Source: Rickettsiales bacterium (GTDB lineage Bacteria > Pseudomonadota > Alphaproteobacteria > Rickettsiales > UBA3002). From it: a DNA stretch of 7,434 bases. The stretch lies in NCBI GenBank assembly GCA_947441895.1, contig CANEUT010000077.1, forward strand, positions 1-7,434. The letters are read 5' to 3'. Under the pieces are notes generated by a model. The model was given only the letters and a program-made list of their open reading frames with translations, ran no database searches and was not told the DNA's origin. A program made the position numbers and the translations under genes. Below are positions 5,687 through 7,434 of this stretch, one piece after another (the stretch's first letter is position 1; each line of letters opens with the position of its first letter).

Positions 5687-6870
5687 TGAGCACACTGAAT
5701 GACCAACTGAATGCCGACCTCACCGCCATGCGCGACGGTGGCACACTCAAAACCTTCCGTTACATTGACTCACCAATGGACACGCAGGTAACCATCGAAG
5801 GCAGCGGCGAAACGCTAGTGCTTTCATCGAACAATTACCTCGGCCTCGCCAACCATCCCGAAGTGGTGGAAGCCGGTCGCGAAGCGCTCACCCATTATGG
5901 CGCGGGCACGGCATCGGTGCGCTTTATTTGCGGCACCTTTACCGTCCACGAGCAGATTGAAGCGGCACTGGCCAAGCTGCACCGCACCGAAGCAGCGCTC
6001 ACCTATGTTTCCTGCTGGTCCGCGAACACCGGCCTCATGCCCGCCATTGCGGGTGATGGTGATGTGCTGATCAGTGACGCGCTCAACCATGCATCCCTCA
6101 TTGATGGTTGCCGTATGAGCAAAGCCAAGCGCATGATTTATAAACACTCCGACATGGCTGAGCTGGAAGCAAAACTGAAAGAGGCGCAAGGGTCGCGCCG
6201 TATTTTTATCGTCACCGATGGTGTGTTCAGCATGGAAGGCGACATCGCCAAACTGCCCGAGATTGTTGCCCTCGCTGAAAAATATCATGCTGTCACTATC
6301 GTCGATGATTGCCATGGTGTTGGCGTGTTAGGCGCACATGGGCGCGGTACGGCCGAACATTTCGGCGTGGAAGGTAAAATTGATATTGTGACGGGTACGC
6401 TTGGCAAAGCCCTCGGCGGCGCAGCGGGCGGTTATGTCGCCGCTAGCCGCGCGGTCATTGACTATTTAAATCAAGTCTCACGCCCGCAGCTGTTCAGCAA
6501 CGCCCTGCCCGCCACCATCGCCGCCAGTGCCCTTAAATCCATTGAAATCATGGAGCGCGAGCCCGAGCGCGTGGCGCGCCTGCATGCCATCACCAAGCGC
6601 ATGCGCGATGGTTTGGTTGCCCGCGGCTTCAAACCGCTGCATGGCGAATCGGCCATTGTGCCGCTGATTGTGGGCGAAACAGCGTTTGCCATTCGCATGA
6701 GTCAGGAATTGCTGAACGAAGGCATCTTCATCACCGGCTTTGGCTATCCCGTGGTGCCGCAAGGCGAAGCGCGTTTGCGCATTCAAATGTGTGCATCACT
6801 CACCGATGCGCATATTGACCGCGCACTGAATGCGATTGAAAAAGTCGGCAAAAAGCTTGGGGTAATTTAA
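5686..6870 (+). CDS. kbl: 2-amino-3-ketobutyrate CoA ligase (glycine C-acetyltransferase)
   Basis: Kbl is a cytosolic PLP enzyme of the alpha-oxoamine synthase family that cleaves the unstable Tdh product with CoA to give glycine and acetyl-CoA. The 394-residue protein matches E. coli Kbl (398 aa) end to end: NNYLGLANHP (49-58), SVRFICGT (77-84), ISDALNHASLIDG (129-141, His135 stacks on PLP), TDGVFSMEG (177-185), VDDCHGVGV (206-214; Asp207 and His210), TGTLGKALGG (236-245, Schiff-base Lys241) and GYPVVPQGEARLRIQM (353-368). SVRFICGT and GYPVVPQG favour Kbl over BioF, HemA or serine palmitoyltransferase. The ATG at 5686 shares one base with the tdh stop (TAATG). An in-frame TTG at 5674 would add four residues, but it has no better ribosome site. 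Re-initiation from tdh is likely. It is the last gene of the operon. Confidence 0.96.
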   Translation: MSTLNDQLNADLTAMRDGGTLKTFRYIDSPMDTQVTIEGSGETLVLSSNNYLGLANHPEVVEAGREALTHYGAGTASVRFICGTFTVHEQIEAALAKLHRTEAALTYVSCWSANTGLMPAIAGDGDVLISDALNHASLIDGCRMSKAKRMIYKHSDMAELEAKLKEAQGSRRIFIVTDGVFSMEGDIAKLPEIVALAEKYHAVTIVDDCHGVGVLGAHGRGTAEHFGVEGKIDIVTGTLGKALGGAAGGYVAASRAVIDYLNQVSRPQLFSNALPATIAASALKSIEIMEREPERVARLHAITKRMRDGLVARGFKPLHGESAIVPLIVGETAFAIRMSQELLNEGIFITGFGYPVVPQGEARLRIQMCASLTDAHIDRALNAIEKVGKKLGVI

Positions 6871-6882
6871 GTTGAAATTGTC

Positions 6883-6913
6883 ATCCCGGCCGAGCAAAAG
6901 CGAGCGCCGGGAT
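6883..6913. repeat. Hairpin 1 of the intergenic repeat
   Basis: Arms ATCCCGGC (6883-6890) and GCCGGGAT (6906-6913) pair perfectly over 8 bp around a 15-nt loop, within which GC-AAAA-GC (6894-6901) can form a small inner stem. Confidence 0.7.
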
Positions 6914-6926
6914 CTCCTTGAAATAG

Positions 6927-6946
6927 ATTCCTGCTTCCGCAGGAAT
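6927..6946. repeat. Hairpin 2 of the intergenic repeat
   Basis: ATTCCTGC (6927-6934) pairs perfectly with GCAGGAAT (6939-6946) around a TTCC tetraloop (GGAA on the other strand). It ends only nine bases after the stop codon of the leftward gene and could serve as that gene's mRNA 3' end. Confidence 0.7.
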
Positions 6947-6955
6947 GACAAATAA

Positions 6956-7434
6956 TCAAACACGCGCAATGGCCAAATCAGCCGTGGGCGCTTGATATTC
7001 CATCCCCTGTTTATCAACGCGAGTGGTGGGCTGTGCCGCTGCTGCAGCACGCGCTGTTGGTGCAGCATTTACAGTTTCCACGGCAGCATTTATTTTTGCA
7101 TCGGGCGCCGCTGGCGCGTGCTCAATGTTTTTTCCTTTGTCAAAAAACGGTGCCGTGATGCGCGAAATAACAAAAATGCCCCAGGCCACCAAGGCCGAGG
7201 TAAGGGCCTCGCTGATAAAGTAATAGGGCAGCGCGCTATGAATCGGGTCGTACTCACCCTTTACTTTTCCTTTTTCCAGCAAGTCGGGCGCTTTAATGGT
7301 GCCCGGATGGCGCTGCTGCATCGATTCTAATTGCTTGAAGGATTTTGTATCGCCGGTCATCCATGCGCCGGCTTTACCAATCCAACGCGATCCAGTGGCA
7401 ATGGGGTTATCGATATAACCGCCCTTACTGGCAA
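6956..7434 (-). CDS. C-terminal part of an unrecognised membrane protein (5' end outside the window)
   Basis: The frame is open from the window edge to a TGA at 6958-6956, giving 158 visible residues. An ATG at 7360 lies inside it, but the reading continues upstream without a stop (ASKGGYIDNPIATGS...), so the real start is probably outside. Visible order: a polar Lys-rich part (1-60), one hydrophobic segment of about 20 residues (69-89, YYFISEALTSALVAWGIFVI) that can cross the membrane, then an Ala/Pro-rich tail with a run of alanines around 129-133. The tail looks disordered. I do not recognise the family. It converges on kbl and is unlikely to be part of that operon. That it codes is supported by the long open frame and plausible composition only. 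Confidence 0.65.
   Translation of the reverse strand, partial: ASKGGYIDNPIATGSRWIGKAGAWMTGDTKSFKQLESMQQRHPGTIKAPDLLEKGKVKGEYDPIHSALPYYFISEALTSALVAWGIFVISRITAPFFDKGKNIEHAPAAPDAKINAAVETVNAAPTARAAAAAQPTTRVDKQGMEYQAPTADLAIARV

Larger units (their letters stand above)
2070..6870 (+). other. Four-gene operon: sugar transferase, Asn-synthetase-like, tdh, kbl
   Basis: The four rightward genes are separated by a 3-nt gap, a 4-nt ATGA overlap and a 1-nt TAATG overlap, with no room for internal promoters outside coding sequence. This supports one transcript with translational coupling. The grouping links the membrane step that starts a glycan, a carboxylate-activating enzyme and a threonine-to-glycine pathway. 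The first upstream control region is 1969-2069, and the first possible end is the hairpin repeat at 6880-6949. Confidence 0.8.
6880..6949. repeat. Composite palindromic intergenic repeat (REP/BIME-like)
   Basis: This 70-bp element begins with GTCAT and ends with ATGAC, a 5-bp terminal inverted repeat, and holds two separate hairpins, one C/G-rich and one based on ATTCCTGC/GCAGGAAT. Elements of this type are dispersed between genes in many proteobacterial genomes; their spurious translation contains strings such as SFLRKQESI, which one minus-strand frame shows here. It fills most of the 85-bp gap between the convergent kbl and the last leftward gene, where it may stabilise both mRNA 3' ends or stop transcription. 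No T-run follows either hairpin, so classical intrinsic termination is doubtful. Confidence 0.75.

Noticed and set aside
5686..6870. kbl as BioF, 5-aminolevulinate synthase or serine palmitoyltransferase
   Set aside because: These share the fold and the PLP lysine, but SVRFICGT, DALNHASLIDG and GYPVVPQG, together with the tdh neighbour, fit Kbl specifically.
6796..7068. A 90-codon minus-strand frame containing LSFLRKQESI
   Set aside because: It is the chance translation of the palindromic repeat joined to the end of kbl in antisense; such strings are a known annotation artefact of these repeats.
1..7434. CRISPR arrays, tRNA or rRNA genes, transposases or attachment sites
   Set aside because: I found no regularly spaced repeats, no tRNA-like cloverleaf or rRNA sequence and no transposase or integrase motifs; almost all of the window is coding.

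Overview
The window looks like a piece of a surface-glycan (O-antigen, capsule or exopolysaccharide) locus from a Gram-negative bacterium, most likely a proteobacterium. The base composition is moderately GC-rich in genes and AT-rich between them. The Tdh and Kbl proteins are close to the enterobacterial enzymes in recalled sequence. An intergenic double-hairpin repeat of the GTCATCCC/GGAATGAC kind, common in proteobacteria, is also present. An alphaproteobacterium is my best guess, but the sequence alone does not settle the class.

Layout. Two genes run leftward: a family-4 glycosyltransferase (853-1968) and, downstream of it, a phosphoheptose-isomerase-like SIS protein (17-691). A third leftward gene may begin at position 14 and leave the window. 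A 101-bp divergent control region (1969-2069) separates them from a tightly packed rightward operon: a PglC/WcaJ-type initiating phosphoglycosyl transferase (2070-2714), an asparagine-synthetase-like protein (2718-4661), L-threonine 3-dehydrogenase tdh (4658-5686) and 2-amino-3-ketobutyrate CoA ligase kbl (5686-6870). These genes are separated by +3, -4 and -1 nt, so they are probably co-transcribed and translationally coupled. Next come a 70-bp composite palindromic repeat (6880-6949) and the 3' part of a leftward gene for an unrecognised membrane protein (6956 to the window edge).

How the genes may work together. The phosphoglycosyl transferase would load the first sugar phosphate onto undecaprenyl phosphate, and the GT4 enzyme would extend the glycan. 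The SIS protein suggests a heptose or related sugar-phosphate precursor. Tdh and Kbl together convert threonine to glycine and acetyl-CoA. The most notable point is the asparagine-synthetase-like protein. Its synthetase (ATP-pyrophosphatase) domain looks intact, but the N-terminal glutaminase domain has lost the nucleophile Cys2 (the protein starts Met-Ser-Ala instead of Met-Cys-Gly) and the oxyanion-hole Asn (SGEIYN instead of NGEIYN). It may therefore use an amine other than glutamine-derived ammonia. Its position directly before glycine-producing enzymes and after a glycan-initiating enzyme raises the untested idea that it attaches an amino compound (glycine, threonine or aminoacetone) to a sugar carboxylate.
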